Shown piece by piece: positions 35,300 through 43,409 of a stretch of DNA of 64,000 nucleotides. The number at the start of each line of letters is the position of its first letter. Position 1 is the first letter of the stretch. The stretch comes from Alphaproteobacteria bacterium. GTDB lineage: Bacteria > Pseudomonadota > Alphaproteobacteria > UBA2966. The position numbers and the translations under genes are program-made. Below the pieces are notes generated by a model, which was not told the DNA's origin, did no database searches, and saw only the letters and a list, made by a program, of their open reading frames with translations. Location of the stretch: NCBI GenBank assembly GCA_018654745.1, contig JABILA010000110.1, forward strand, positions 1 to 64,000, written 5' to 3'.

Positions 35300-36678
35300 T
35301 AATTAAACAGCCCCCAGTGATTCCCCTGGCGTTTGGCCCGTCGATGCAAGACAACAACGGTTAGCAACAGGACCAGGACTTCTGCGACAATGCCGCCATA
35401 CCAGATACCGGGCTCGCCAAAGATAAAGGGCAGGGCAAAGGTCAGGGGCAAGGCAAACAGGTAGGTGCGCGACAGACCCAGCAAAGCCGCACGTCCTGCA
35501 TCACCAATGGCCTGAAACCAGGTGGCTATCATCATCAGGGGACCAAACAGAAACAGCAAAAATGTCGCCAGCGGCAGGATGCGGTTGATCTCGTTAACGA
35601 TGGCCATATCGTCCACAAAGATCAGGCCAATAACAGACCGGCTGCTTACAAAGATAGTTTGCACGCCAACACAATAGACGATGGCAACCACCAGGGCCGT
35701 GCGCAGACTGTTGTCGGAACGCTGCCATTTTTCCGCCCCGAAGTTATTTCCGGCAATGGTCTGAAAGGCCATGCTGATTCCCAGCAAAGGCAAAAATGCA
35801 AAGGTCATCAGGCGGGTGATGATACCAAAGGCCCCTGCAGTCGCCTCATATGATTCCCCCGCCCAAAGCTGCAGGCAATAGATCGTAAGACCGGCAGACA
35901 GGGAGACGCCGATGTAGCCAAGGCTGGTCGGTGCGCCCAGAGCCAGTAATTCGCCCCAGTGTTTCCAGCCCGGACGGATGTTTGAAAAGCGAAATACAGC
36001 GGATGACTTACCCAACAGTCGAAAGCAAATGATGGCTGAAACCGAACAGGCCTGAGCCAGTACCGTGCCCCATGCCGACCCGGCCACACCCCATCCAGCT
36101 TCGACTACAAAAATATAGTCAAAGCCGATATTCAGGAACGCCGAGGTCACCGAAATAGCGGCCATCATGCGCAACAGCCCCTCACATCGCAGGGCATCGA
36201 TATTGATCGACAGCATGAAAACCAGTGGCGAACACAGGATCAGAATGGAGATGTAGGTATAACCAGCATTTGCCAGTACGACCGATCCATTGGCCACTTG
36301 CAAGGTCAGGCTGCTGCCGCCGGACAAGAACAGTCCGATCAATACCGCGCAAACGACCAGGGCCAACAAGATGGCCTGACCGTAGACGGCCCCGGCCTCA
36401 GTGTGATCACCGGCCCCCAACCGTCGGGCATAGATGCTGGAAAAACCGCTTGAAACCAACGTCGAAAGAGCGACCAGCAACATGTACAACGGAAACATCA
36501 AAGTCACGCCGGTCAGGGCATCCGCGCCAACGAATGCCCCCAGGAACCAGGCGTCGACCAGAGTAAAGAGGCCGTTCAACAACATGATCAAGATGATCGG
36601 CGAGGCCGTTTTGGCAAACAGAACCGGCAGCGACCCGGCCAGATACATGTTTTGTGATGGGGAAGATGTATTGGTCAT
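35287..36678 (-). CDS. MATE-family efflux transporter
   Basis: A 463-residue inner-membrane antiporter with about twelve hydrophobic segments. ASPIILIMLLNGLFTLVDAWFLG and the second-half counterpart LGAPTSLGYIGVSLSAGLTIY form the two MatE domains, and NNFGAEKWQRS is a typical loop after helix 8. It would export cationic or organic compounds with Na+ or H+. ATG 36678 overlaps the stop of the glyoxalase-related gene by four bases. No drug-specific clue is present. Confidence 0.9.
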   Translation of the reverse strand: MTNTSSPSQNMYLAGSLPVLFAKTASPIILIMLLNGLFTLVDAWFLGAFVGADALTGVTLMFPLYMLLVALSTLVSSGFSSIYARRLGAGDHTEAGAVYGQAILLALVVCAVLIGLFLSGGSSLTLQVANGSVVLANAGYTYISILILCSPLVFMLSINIDALRCEGLLRMMAAISVTSAFLNIGFDYIFVVEAGWGVAGSAWGTVLAQACSVSAIICFRLLGKSSAVFRFSNIRPGWKHWGELLALGAPTSLGYIGVSLSAGLTIYCLQLWAGESYEATAGAFGIITRLMTFAFLPLLGISMAFQTIAGNNFGAEKWQRSDNSLRTALVVAIVYCVGVQTIFVSSRSVIGLIFVDDMAIVNEINRILPLATFLLFLFGPLMMIATWFQAIGDAGRAALLGLSRTYLFALPLTFALPFIFGEPGIWYGGIVAEVLVLLLTVVVLHRRAKRQGNHWGLFNYQSS

Positions 36679-37142
36679 TTGTTCTCTCCCACATGCAAAA
36701 CAATTTGTGGCCGGCCGTTGGACGTCTTTTGTGGCGTGACTCCCTTGTGATCAATATTGCCGGTGACGCGTTGGCGAAAGGACGAAAAGGAATCATGCGT
36801 GACCACATCCACGGGCTCGTCAAAATGCATTGTGACACGAAACAAATCTCCGCTTTCCAGCGGCACCATATTCAGCACACTGGCCTCAAACGCCTGGCCA
36901 AGATAGAGACCTGTCACCCGATCACCGATGGCGACCGGACAGACTTTCAGGATCGCGTCTGCGGTCTGGTTTTCACTTGCGGCATGCAAGGTGTTCCAGT
37001 CACGATAACCATATTGTTTGGCAATCAGCTCAAGCGACTGGCTGTGGCCTGTTGTTGTTCCGCCGGATTGACGCTCCGCACGCAGGGCTTTGGCCTGCAG
37101 TTTCAGGACATCAATCGGAGGCAAAATAGATGAAGTACTCAT
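36675..37142 (-). CDS. Glyoxalase-superfamily-related protein
   Basis: A 155-residue protein whose N-terminus (LQAKALRAERQSGGTTTGHSQSLELIA and YGYRDWNTLHAA) matches the small helical domain found in proteins annotated as glyoxalase superfamily/GRDP-like. The remaining half (AIGDRVTGLYLGQAFEASVLNM) looks like a beta-rich domain and has no obvious metal ligands. Function unknown. The second of two tandem ATGs (37142) is better spaced from GAGG. It is coupled to the MATE gene by an ATGA overlap. Confidence 0.6.
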   Translation of the reverse strand: MSTSSILPPIDVLKLQAKALRAERQSGGTTTGHSQSLELIAKQYGYRDWNTLHAASENQTADAILKVCPVAIGDRVTGLYLGQAFEASVLNMVPLESGDLFRVTMHFDEPVDVVTHDSFSSFRQRVTGNIDHKGVTPQKTSNGRPQIVLHVGENK

Positions 37143-37342
37143 CATAAACCTCTTTCAAAGTTATGATGCGGAAAACCAGTTGGTGCTCGCGTTGCCATCA
37201 GACCGCACACAATGAAAGTGGGTAGATGATTTGATAAGAAGGCTTCACCATGGCAGAACCAGCGAGCGGCAGGGGCCTTCACCCAGGCCGGTTATATAGG
37301 AGGCGGAACTGTTCTTGTCAAAGGGAAAGTTGGAACAGGCCG

Positions 37343-38017
37343 TCAATCGAAACCGGTGAAGGTGATGATGTCGTCCGTTTCGGTGCGGTCTGATTTGACC
37401 TCATTGGCTTCAAAATCATAATCGGGATAGCCCATGGCGATACAGGTCATAATCACCTGTTCGTCCGGAATTCTGGCGTGCTCGCGCACAACGGCTGACT
37501 GCATGATGCCCTGACCATTGATCACGGTACCAAGGCCGCGCTCCCATGCTGCCAGCACCAGACCATAGGTCACAGCGCCCAGATCAAAGTGCGCAATGGT
37601 GGCAGGCTCAAGACTTTTGTCGTAGGTCATGACAATGGATACAGGTGCATCAAACTGGCGAAATCCGCGCATGACCCAGTCCTGGCGACGGGCCTTGTCA
37701 TCACGCTCGATGCCCATGGCTTCAAACAGTTTGACCGCAATGTCGACCTGGCGCTGGCGATGGACACCGACATAGGCTTCGTGTGTTGGAATTTCCCGCT
37801 GGGGTTTGACACCCGCCAGCATGCGTTCGGTGTTGCCCTCGCGAATACGGTCCAGAGGTTCTCCGGTGACGACATGGAAAAACCACGGTTGGGTATTCAT
37901 GGATGATGGTGCGCCCTTGGCGATTTCGATGATCTCACGGATCAATTCTTTTGGCACCGGATCCTTTTTGTATCCGCGAATGCTGCGGCGCTCGGCGACC
38001 AGCGTCTGATAATCCAT
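37343..38017 (-). CDS. Nitroreductase family oxidoreductase
   Basis: A 224-residue FMN-dependent oxidoreductase. LVAERRSIRGYKKDPVPKELI and GAPSSMNTQPWFFHVVTG are the FMN-binding N-terminal signatures, and MTCIAMGYPDYDFEAN is the C-terminal family motif. It would reduce nitro compounds, quinones or enones with NAD(P)H. The ATG at 38017 gives the conserved MDYQTLV start; the track's 38062 start is not conserved. A single gene, divergent from the flavodoxin-like gene. Confidence 0.92.
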   Translation of the reverse strand: MDYQTLVAERRSIRGYKKDPVPKELIREIIEIAKGAPSSMNTQPWFFHVVTGEPLDRIREGNTERMLAGVKPQREIPTHEAYVGVHRQRQVDIAVKLFEAMGIERDDKARRQDWVMRGFRQFDAPVSIVMTYDKSLEPATIAHFDLGAVTYGLVLAAWERGLGTVINGQGIMQSAVVREHARIPDEQVIMTCIAMGYPDYDFEANEVKSDRTETDDIITFTGFD

Positions 38018-38140
38018 AAAACAAACCTTGTGATTGTGGTGCGCTGCAGGATACAGGCGCAAAAATATTGGTTATTGTTGGGTTATTCTAACGCCGGTAA
38101 ATTGAACCGGGAATGCCATCATTGCGGAAAAACCTGAATA

Positions 38141-38620
38141 ATGACGCCATCAAGCAATGAAAAGAACCTGTTGATCGTTGCACATGTGCCCTCCAACAAT
38201 ACCCGGGCCTTGCGCGATGCCGTTGTGGCGGGGGCCGGATCACCTGAAATCGAAGGCGTGAAGGTTGTGGTCTGCACACCGTTTGAAGCAGGGCCCGAGG
38301 ACGTGCTGGCTGCTGATGCCATCATTCTTGGCACCACCGAAAACCTTGGTTACATGAGCGGTGCCCTCAAGGATTTTTTCGACCGGATTTATTATCCCTG
38401 CCTCGAGGAAAAACAGGGCCTGCCTATGGCGGTCTATATTCGCGCTGGCCACGACGGCACCGGCACCCGCCGTGCCATCGACACCATCACTACCGGCTTG
38501 AAATGGAAAGCCGTTCAGGAACCCGTTATATGTCGCGGCGACTGGGACCCTGCATTTGTGGAACAGTGCGAGAAACTCGGCATGGCCATGGCCGCAGGGC
38601 TTGAAGCCGGGGTTTTTTAG
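38141..38620 (+). CDS. Flavodoxin/NAD(P)H-dependent oxidoreductase-like protein
   Basis: A 159-residue flavodoxin-fold protein: NLLIVAHVPSNNTRALRDAVV is the phosphate-binding strand-loop-helix, ADAIILGTTENLGYMSGALKDFFDRIYY the second FMN loop, and PMAVYIRAGHDGTGTRRAIDTI the third. It probably binds FMN and acts as a small reductase or electron carrier; no partner is named by context except the divergent nitroreductase. A REPIN-like doublet begins 11 bases after its stop. Confidence 0.8.
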   Translation: MTPSSNEKNLLIVAHVPSNNTRALRDAVVAGAGSPEIEGVKVVVCTPFEAGPEDVLAADAIILGTTENLGYMSGALKDFFDRIYYPCLEEKQGLPMAVYIRAGHDGTGTRRAIDTITTGLKWKAVQEPVICRGDWDPAFVEQCEKLGMAMAAGLEAGVF

Positions 38621-38630
38621 GTTTTCTACC

Positions 38631-38731
38631 CGTCACCCCGCACTTGATGCGGGGTCCATGCGGCGGCCCAATTGGGATGTGTTTTACGTTGCGACACAGG
38701 CGTAGACCCCGCATCAAGTGCGGGGTGACGG
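38631..38731. repeat. REPIN-like doublet between convergent genes
   Basis: Hairpins 38635-38655 (ACCCCGCA/TGCGGGGT, loop CTTGA) and 38706-38726 (same stem, loop TCAAG) form an inverted doublet of the same design as 111-212, including a shared TCCATGCGG flank. The doublet occupies nearly all of the space between two convergent genes, the classic position of REP elements, where it may stabilise or end both messages. Confidence 0.78.
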
Positions 38732-38742
38732 ATTGGTTTTGG

Positions 38743-39252
38743 TCAGCGTGACCCACAACATTTATTCAGGAACTTGTCGACGTCAGCCTGGCACGACAGC
38801 ACCTCCAGAGAACCTTCGAAAGTGCGAAGGGTTTCCATCAATTGCGGTCGGTGGGCGTTGCGAAAATTCCATACATACTTAAGAAACATCCAGTCGAATC
38901 GTTCAGGACACTCAGGCGCGACATCGGCGCGGTTTCTACCTTGTAGTCGGAGTGTGCGTACAATCACTCGCCAAATACATAACATCCGAGGCATATCCAG
39001 AAAGACTACCGTATCTGCTCTTTCCAGTCTGGCTATCAATGTAGAATGATAGTTTCCATCCATGATCCAGATAGGCTCGGTGATTAACTCGTCGACAATA
39101 GCGGCCCAATTGGCCATATCCGGTGATTTCCAGCCCGGAAAAAAGAAATGCTGGTCAAGATGGATGACAGGGAGTTCCGTTCCAGCGGAGAGTTTCAGCG
39201 AAAATGATGATTTGCCTGCGCCTGCATTGCCAACAACAAGCACACGCTTCAT
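38743..39252 (-). CDS. P-loop NTPase of the topology-modulation/adenylate-kinase-like family
   Basis: A 169-residue protein starting MKRVLVVGNAGAGKSSFSLKL with a Walker A loop. LPVIHLDQHFFFPGW and WIMDGNYHSTLIARLERADTVVFLDMPR are the pattern of proteins annotated as 'DNA topology modulation protein' FlaR or AAA/adenylate-kinase-like. The latter name is historical; the likely activity is small-molecule or nucleotide phosphorylation, substrate unknown. It lies 18 bases downstream of the ABC permease gene, but a functional link is not evident. Confidence 0.75.
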   Translation of the reverse strand: MKRVLVVGNAGAGKSSFSLKLSAGTELPVIHLDQHFFFPGWKSPDMANWAAIVDELITEPIWIMDGNYHSTLIARLERADTVVFLDMPRMLCIWRVIVRTLRLQGRNRADVAPECPERFDWMFLKYVWNFRNAHRPQLMETLRTFEGSLEVLSCQADVDKFLNKCCGSR

Positions 39253-39270
39253 GACTTCATTTACCCCGCT

Positions 39271-40461
39271 TTACTTATACGGATCAGCTGCGTCTCTCAG
39301 GCCATCGCCGAAGAAATTGAAGGCCAGTACAACCAGGATCACCGGGGCGACTGGCAGCATCAGCCATGGATACAATGCTACAGCGTTGATGTTCTGGGCT
39401 TCGTTTAGCAACACGCCCCAGCTGGTAATTGGTGGACGCAGGCCTAACCCCAGGAAACTCAAAGCGGTCTCACCCAGGATCATCGACGGCACTGACAAGG
39501 TGGCCGAAGCGATCAGGTGGCTCATGAAGGATGGCACCATGTGACGACCAATAATGCGGGACGGTTTGGCACCCATCAGCTCGGCGGCGGAGGCGAAATC
39601 TTCCTCGCGTAAAGCCATGAACTTGCCACGCACCGCCCGGGCAAGACCGGTCCAGTCCAGCAGTCCCAGAATGATCGTGATGCCAAAGTAAATCAGCACC
39701 GGTGACCATGTCACCGGCAAGGCAGCGGACAGCGCCATCCACAATGGCAGTTCCGGAAACGAGCGTATGATTTCGATCAGGCGCTGGGCCAGAGGATCAA
39801 ACCAGCCGCCATAATATCCGGCAAAACCGCCAATAATAATACCCAATATGAAACTGACGGTAATACCGATCAGGCCCACGGTCAGGGATATTCGGGTGCC
39901 ATAGACAATGCGTGAGAACATGTCACGCCCCAGGCGGTCCGTTCCGAACAGGAACAGGGTGCCACGTTTTGCCGGGCAGGCCAGATGGAAGTCGGCCTTG
40001 AACAGATTCATGAACTCGTACTTGCTGCCGCTGCAGAAGAAACGAATGGGCTGAACCTTTTTGTGGTTGGGCTCGTAGAACCGTTTCATGGTTTTACGAT
40101 CAAGCTTCAGCTTGTAGCCATAAACAAACGGGCCGACAAACTCACCTTCATGAAACACGTGGATGGCTTGCGGCGGCGCATAGATAAAGCGCCGGTTCTT
40201 TTCACTCAGTTCGTAGGGGGCGATGACCTCACTCAATAATGCTGACGCATACATCAGCAGCAAGATAATGCCCGACGCCACGGCGATTTTATGGCGCTTG
40301 AACTTCCACCACATCATCGTCCATTGCGACGCCATGTAATAGCGTTCCTGCTCCGGCGTCAGTTTCTCGACGGAATAGGGATCAAACGGTTCCTGGCTGA
40401 CATAGTGCTCAAGCGGCCGGGCATCATTTTTGGAGGCATCATTTTTGCTGATGTCGGTCAT
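39271..40461 (-). CDS. Oligopeptide-type ABC transporter permease (DppC/OppC-like)
   Basis: A 396-residue inner-membrane permease. After a first membrane helix (IAVASGIILLLMYASALLSEVI) there is a long periplasmic insertion of about 90 residues with a cysteine pair (FFCSGS, LACPAK) before LFGTDRLGRDMFSRIVYG. The latter motif normally follows helix 1 closely. The core then has five more helices and the EAA loop ELMGAKPSRIIGRHMVPSF. It pairs with the permease overlapping it by four bases. The insertion may contact the binding protein. Confidence 0.92.
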   Translation of the reverse strand: MTDISKNDASKNDARPLEHYVSQEPFDPYSVEKLTPEQERYYMASQWTMMWWKFKRHKIAVASGIILLLMYASALLSEVIAPYELSEKNRRFIYAPPQAIHVFHEGEFVGPFVYGYKLKLDRKTMKRFYEPNHKKVQPIRFFCSGSKYEFMNLFKADFHLACPAKRGTLFLFGTDRLGRDMFSRIVYGTRISLTVGLIGITVSFILGIIIGGFAGYYGGWFDPLAQRLIEIIRSFPELPLWMALSAALPVTWSPVLIYFGITIILGLLDWTGLARAVRGKFMALREEDFASAAELMGAKPSRIIGRHMVPSFMSHLIASATLSVPSMILGETALSFLGLGLRPPITSWGVLLNEAQNINAVALYPWLMLPVAPVILVVLAFNFFGDGLRDAADPYK

Positions 40462-41483
40462 CGTGTGTTACCCCCGGTGAGACGAATACGGGGGTCGAGC
40501 ATGGCCAGGGCCAGATCAGAGAGGAACATACCAAACACGGTCAGGGCGGCCAGGAACATCAGGAATGATCCGGCAAGATATTGATCCTGTGAGCGCAAGG
40601 CTTCCACCAGCATGGGGCCGGTGGTCGGCAGCGACAGCACGACAGAAACAATGGCTGCACCGGAAATCACCTGCGGCAGCATGTTGCCAATATCGGCAAT
40701 GAACGGGTTCAGGGCCATGCGCAAAGGATACTTCATCAGCACCTTGAAGGGGTGCAGGCCCTTGGCGCGCCCGGTGGTGACATATTGCTTTTGTAGTTCG
40801 TCCAGCAGGTTGGCGCGCAAACGCCGGATCATACCTGCCGTGCCCGAGGTGCCGATGACAACAACGGGAATCCATAGATGCTCAAGTACGGACATCAATT
40901 TGGCAAAAGACCACGGCTCTTCCAGATATTGCGGGTCCATCAGACCACCGATCGACGTCCCGAAGGTGACATTGGCGTAATACAGCAATACCAGGGCCAG
41001 CAGGAAGTTGGGTGTCGCCAGGCCAATAAAGCCAAGGAAAGTCAGGGAATGATCCCCGATGCTGTACTGGTGTGTCGCCGAATAAACCCCGATGGGAAAG
41101 GAGACGATCCAGGTGAAGATAATGGTGGTGAAGGACACCAGAAAAGACAGGAACAACCGGTCGCCGACGACATCGCCAACAGGCAGGTTATATTCGAAGG
41201 AATATCCAAGGTCGCCTTGCAGCAGGCCTTCAAAACCGTTGTTGCCTGGCCAGATGCCAACCCAGACGGCATATTGTTCGACCATGGGCCGGTCCAGGCC
41301 ATATTGCTCGCGCAGGAATTCAATTTTCTCCAGCGCTGCTGTTTCGCCCTGGGCTTTCAGCTCCTGGATCTGGTTCGACAGATAATCACCGGGCGGCAAC
41401 TGGATAATAATGAACACAAGCACACTGATCGCCAACAAAGTCGGGATCATGATCAGCATCCGGTGCACAATATAGGTGAACAT
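40458..41483 (-). CDS. Oligopeptide-type ABC transporter permease (DppB/OppB-like)
   Basis: A 341-residue permease with the family N-terminus MFTYIVHRMLIMIPTLLAIS and LVFIIIQLPPGDYL, six predicted helices and the EAA-type coupling loop TTGRAKGLHPFKVLMKYPLRMAL. It forms a heterodimeric channel with the following gene. Its stop overlaps the next start by four bases (ATGA). It lies 21 bases after the substrate-binding protein gene. Confidence 0.95.
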   Translation of the reverse strand: MFTYIVHRMLIMIPTLLAISVLVFIIIQLPPGDYLSNQIQELKAQGETAALEKIEFLREQYGLDRPMVEQYAVWVGIWPGNNGFEGLLQGDLGYSFEYNLPVGDVVGDRLFLSFLVSFTTIIFTWIVSFPIGVYSATHQYSIGDHSLTFLGFIGLATPNFLLALVLLYYANVTFGTSIGGLMDPQYLEEPWSFAKLMSVLEHLWIPVVVIGTSGTAGMIRRLRANLLDELQKQYVTTGRAKGLHPFKVLMKYPLRMALNPFIADIGNMLPQVISGAAIVSVVLSLPTTGPMLVEALRSQDQYLAGSFLMFLAALTVFGMFLSDLALAMLDPRIRLTGGNTR

Positions 41484-41504
41484 ATCCTGTCTTACCTCAA
41501 ACCA

Positions 41505-43409
41505 TCACTTTTCGTAATAAAATGTATCAGGACGGTAAATGCCGAACATGGCACCCGGGTCCCAGTTATAAACCGCTTCGGCCGGAATGTTTCTCAGCTT
41601 GCCTGAGGCCACAACCGGCTGCATGACGCCCGAGACAATACCAATGGAAAAGGTCTCGTCTGCATGGATTTGCAACATTTGCTGCCAGATGTCGGCGCGG
41701 GTTGCATCGTCTGTCGAGACCAGCCATTGACCATTCAGGTCTGCCAGTTCCTTTGCCTTGGGCAAATCCGGTGCTTCTCCGGCCTGACCCTTGGTCTCAA
41801 AAAACTGTCCCCACTTTGGCCATTGCAGACTTTGCTGACTGGTCGGCGCCAGTTCCGCCGGATTCATACCAGCAGTGGGCAGGCCATTTTCAAAGCCACC
41901 CCAAATAGAGATCAGGGTCTCGCCCGAAAAAATACGGTTGCGGAAAACTTCCCGCTGGGATGGTTTGGTGAACAGCTTGATGCCAACCTCGGCCCAGCCA
42001 TCATGGACCAATTCCAGCACATCGGTCTGTTCGGTGTCTTCACCGGCGGTTTCGACAATGATGTTCATGGGCCGGCCATCAGGCAACAACCGGATGCCGT
42101 CTTCATCGCGTTTGTCTAACCCCAGGGCGTCCAGCATATCATTGGCTTTGGCTGGATCGTATTCGGTCCATTTCAGGGCGTAGTCTTCCTTGAATAAGGG
42201 ACTTTCTGGCAGGGCCGTGTTGTTGTGTTCCAGCGCCAGACCGAAGTAAAGCGATTCGTTGATCAACTCGCGATCCACAGACAGCGACAGGGCATTGCGG
42301 AATTTTGTCGTCCGCAGCAATTTGCGCCAGACCGGATCGTTGACGTTCAGGTTAGGATACAGTGCCAGATGCGCACCCTTGGCCGAGCGCCAGAGATTAA
42401 CCTTGTAGCCCACGCGTTCTTCTGAATCTTTCAGGAAAGTGAAATCCTTGAAGGCAAGGTTCCGGGCCTGCAGATCGGATTCGCCAGCACCGGCCTTGGC
42501 CGGGATCAGTTTGCCGTCAGACTGGTTCATGACGATCTTGTTGATGTAGGGAAGCTGGCGGCCTTCTTCATCGATGCGGTGATAGAAGGGATTGCGCCGA
42601 CCGGTAAAGCGGGTTGCCGGTGGCCGCGTGATGTTGGCCCAGGGCTGCAGGGTTGGCTGATCCGGATTGTTGAACTTGTACATATTGTCCAGCCGGTTAT
42701 GCAGGGCCGCCCAGTTGCGCTGGCCCTCTTCCTTGGCCATTTTATTCAGCGCAGTTTCGTCTGAATATTTGGCATGAAATTTTTTCAGATAATCGCTGGG
42801 GCGATAAACAAACAGCGGTGAGGCACCAGCCAGACGCGAGAGGAAAAACGGATTGGGCGTGTCCCAGGTGTAGCGAACCGTAACCTCGTCCAGCACTTCG
42901 AACATCGGCAATTTGCCATCGGCCAGCATGGCCACGGGTGGGCCGGACGGGGAAATTGATTTGTTGTTGGCGACGTCTTCCCACCAATAGCGGAAATCTT
43001 CCGACGTAAAGGCATCGCCATTTGACCACTTGTGGCCCTTGCGCAAAGTGAACGTAAAGATACGTCCCTCTTCGACTTTGTATTCTTTCAGGATGTCGGC
43101 GTGCATTTCAAAATTGTGGTCATAACCCATCAGACGGGCATAGCCCCAGACCACCAGATAGCGAACATCTTTTGATCGTCCGATCAGGGTGCGGAGGTTG
43201 CCGCCGTGCTGGCCAATGCTGCGCTCACCTGAAAATTTGACGATTTTGGGTTCAGCAGGCAGACGTTCTGCGATCGGTGGGATTTTGCCCTTGGCGATCA
43301 TCTTCTTGAAATAGGGCGTTTCGACCGGCGACAGTGCCAGCGCCTGGCTGGCGACCAAAACAGAAAGGCCTGCCGCGACGACGGCTGTCTTTTTCAATAG
43401 TCGGATCAT
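41505..43409 (-). CDS. ABC transporter periplasmic substrate-binding protein (family 5)
   Basis: A 634-residue solute-binding protein with signal peptide MIRLLKKTAVVAAGLSVLVASQALA. The SBP_bac_5 features are RKGHKWSNGDAFTSEDFRYWWED and LSLSVDRELINESLYFGLA. It is longer than DppA/OppA (about 520-540), similar to the YejA-like or large peptide/antibiotic-binding group. ATG 43409 overlaps the ATPase stop by four bases; the track's 43532 start has no signal peptide and runs into the ATPase gene. The ligand cannot be told from sequence. Confidence 0.92.
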   Translation of the reverse strand: MIRLLKKTAVVAAGLSVLVASQALALSPVETPYFKKMIAKGKIPPIAERLPAEPKIVKFSGERSIGQHGGNLRTLIGRSKDVRYLVVWGYARLMGYDHNFEMHADILKEYKVEEGRIFTFTLRKGHKWSNGDAFTSEDFRYWWEDVANNKSISPSGPPVAMLADGKLPMFEVLDEVTVRYTWDTPNPFFLSRLAGASPLFVYRPSDYLKKFHAKYSDETALNKMAKEEGQRNWAALHNRLDNMYKFNNPDQPTLQPWANITRPPATRFTGRRNPFYHRIDEEGRQLPYINKIVMNQSDGKLIPAKAGAGESDLQARNLAFKDFTFLKDSEERVGYKVNLWRSAKGAHLALYPNLNVNDPVWRKLLRTTKFRNALSLSVDRELINESLYFGLALEHNNTALPESPLFKEDYALKWTEYDPAKANDMLDALGLDKRDEDGIRLLPDGRPMNIIVETAGEDTEQTDVLELVHDGWAEVGIKLFTKPSQREVFRNRIFSGETLISIWGGFENGLPTAGMNPAELAPTSQQSLQWPKWGQFFETKGQAGEAPDLPKAKELADLNGQWLVSTDDATRADIWQQMLQIHADETFSIGIVSGVMQPVVASGKLRNIPAEAVYNWDPGAMFGIYRPDTFYYEK

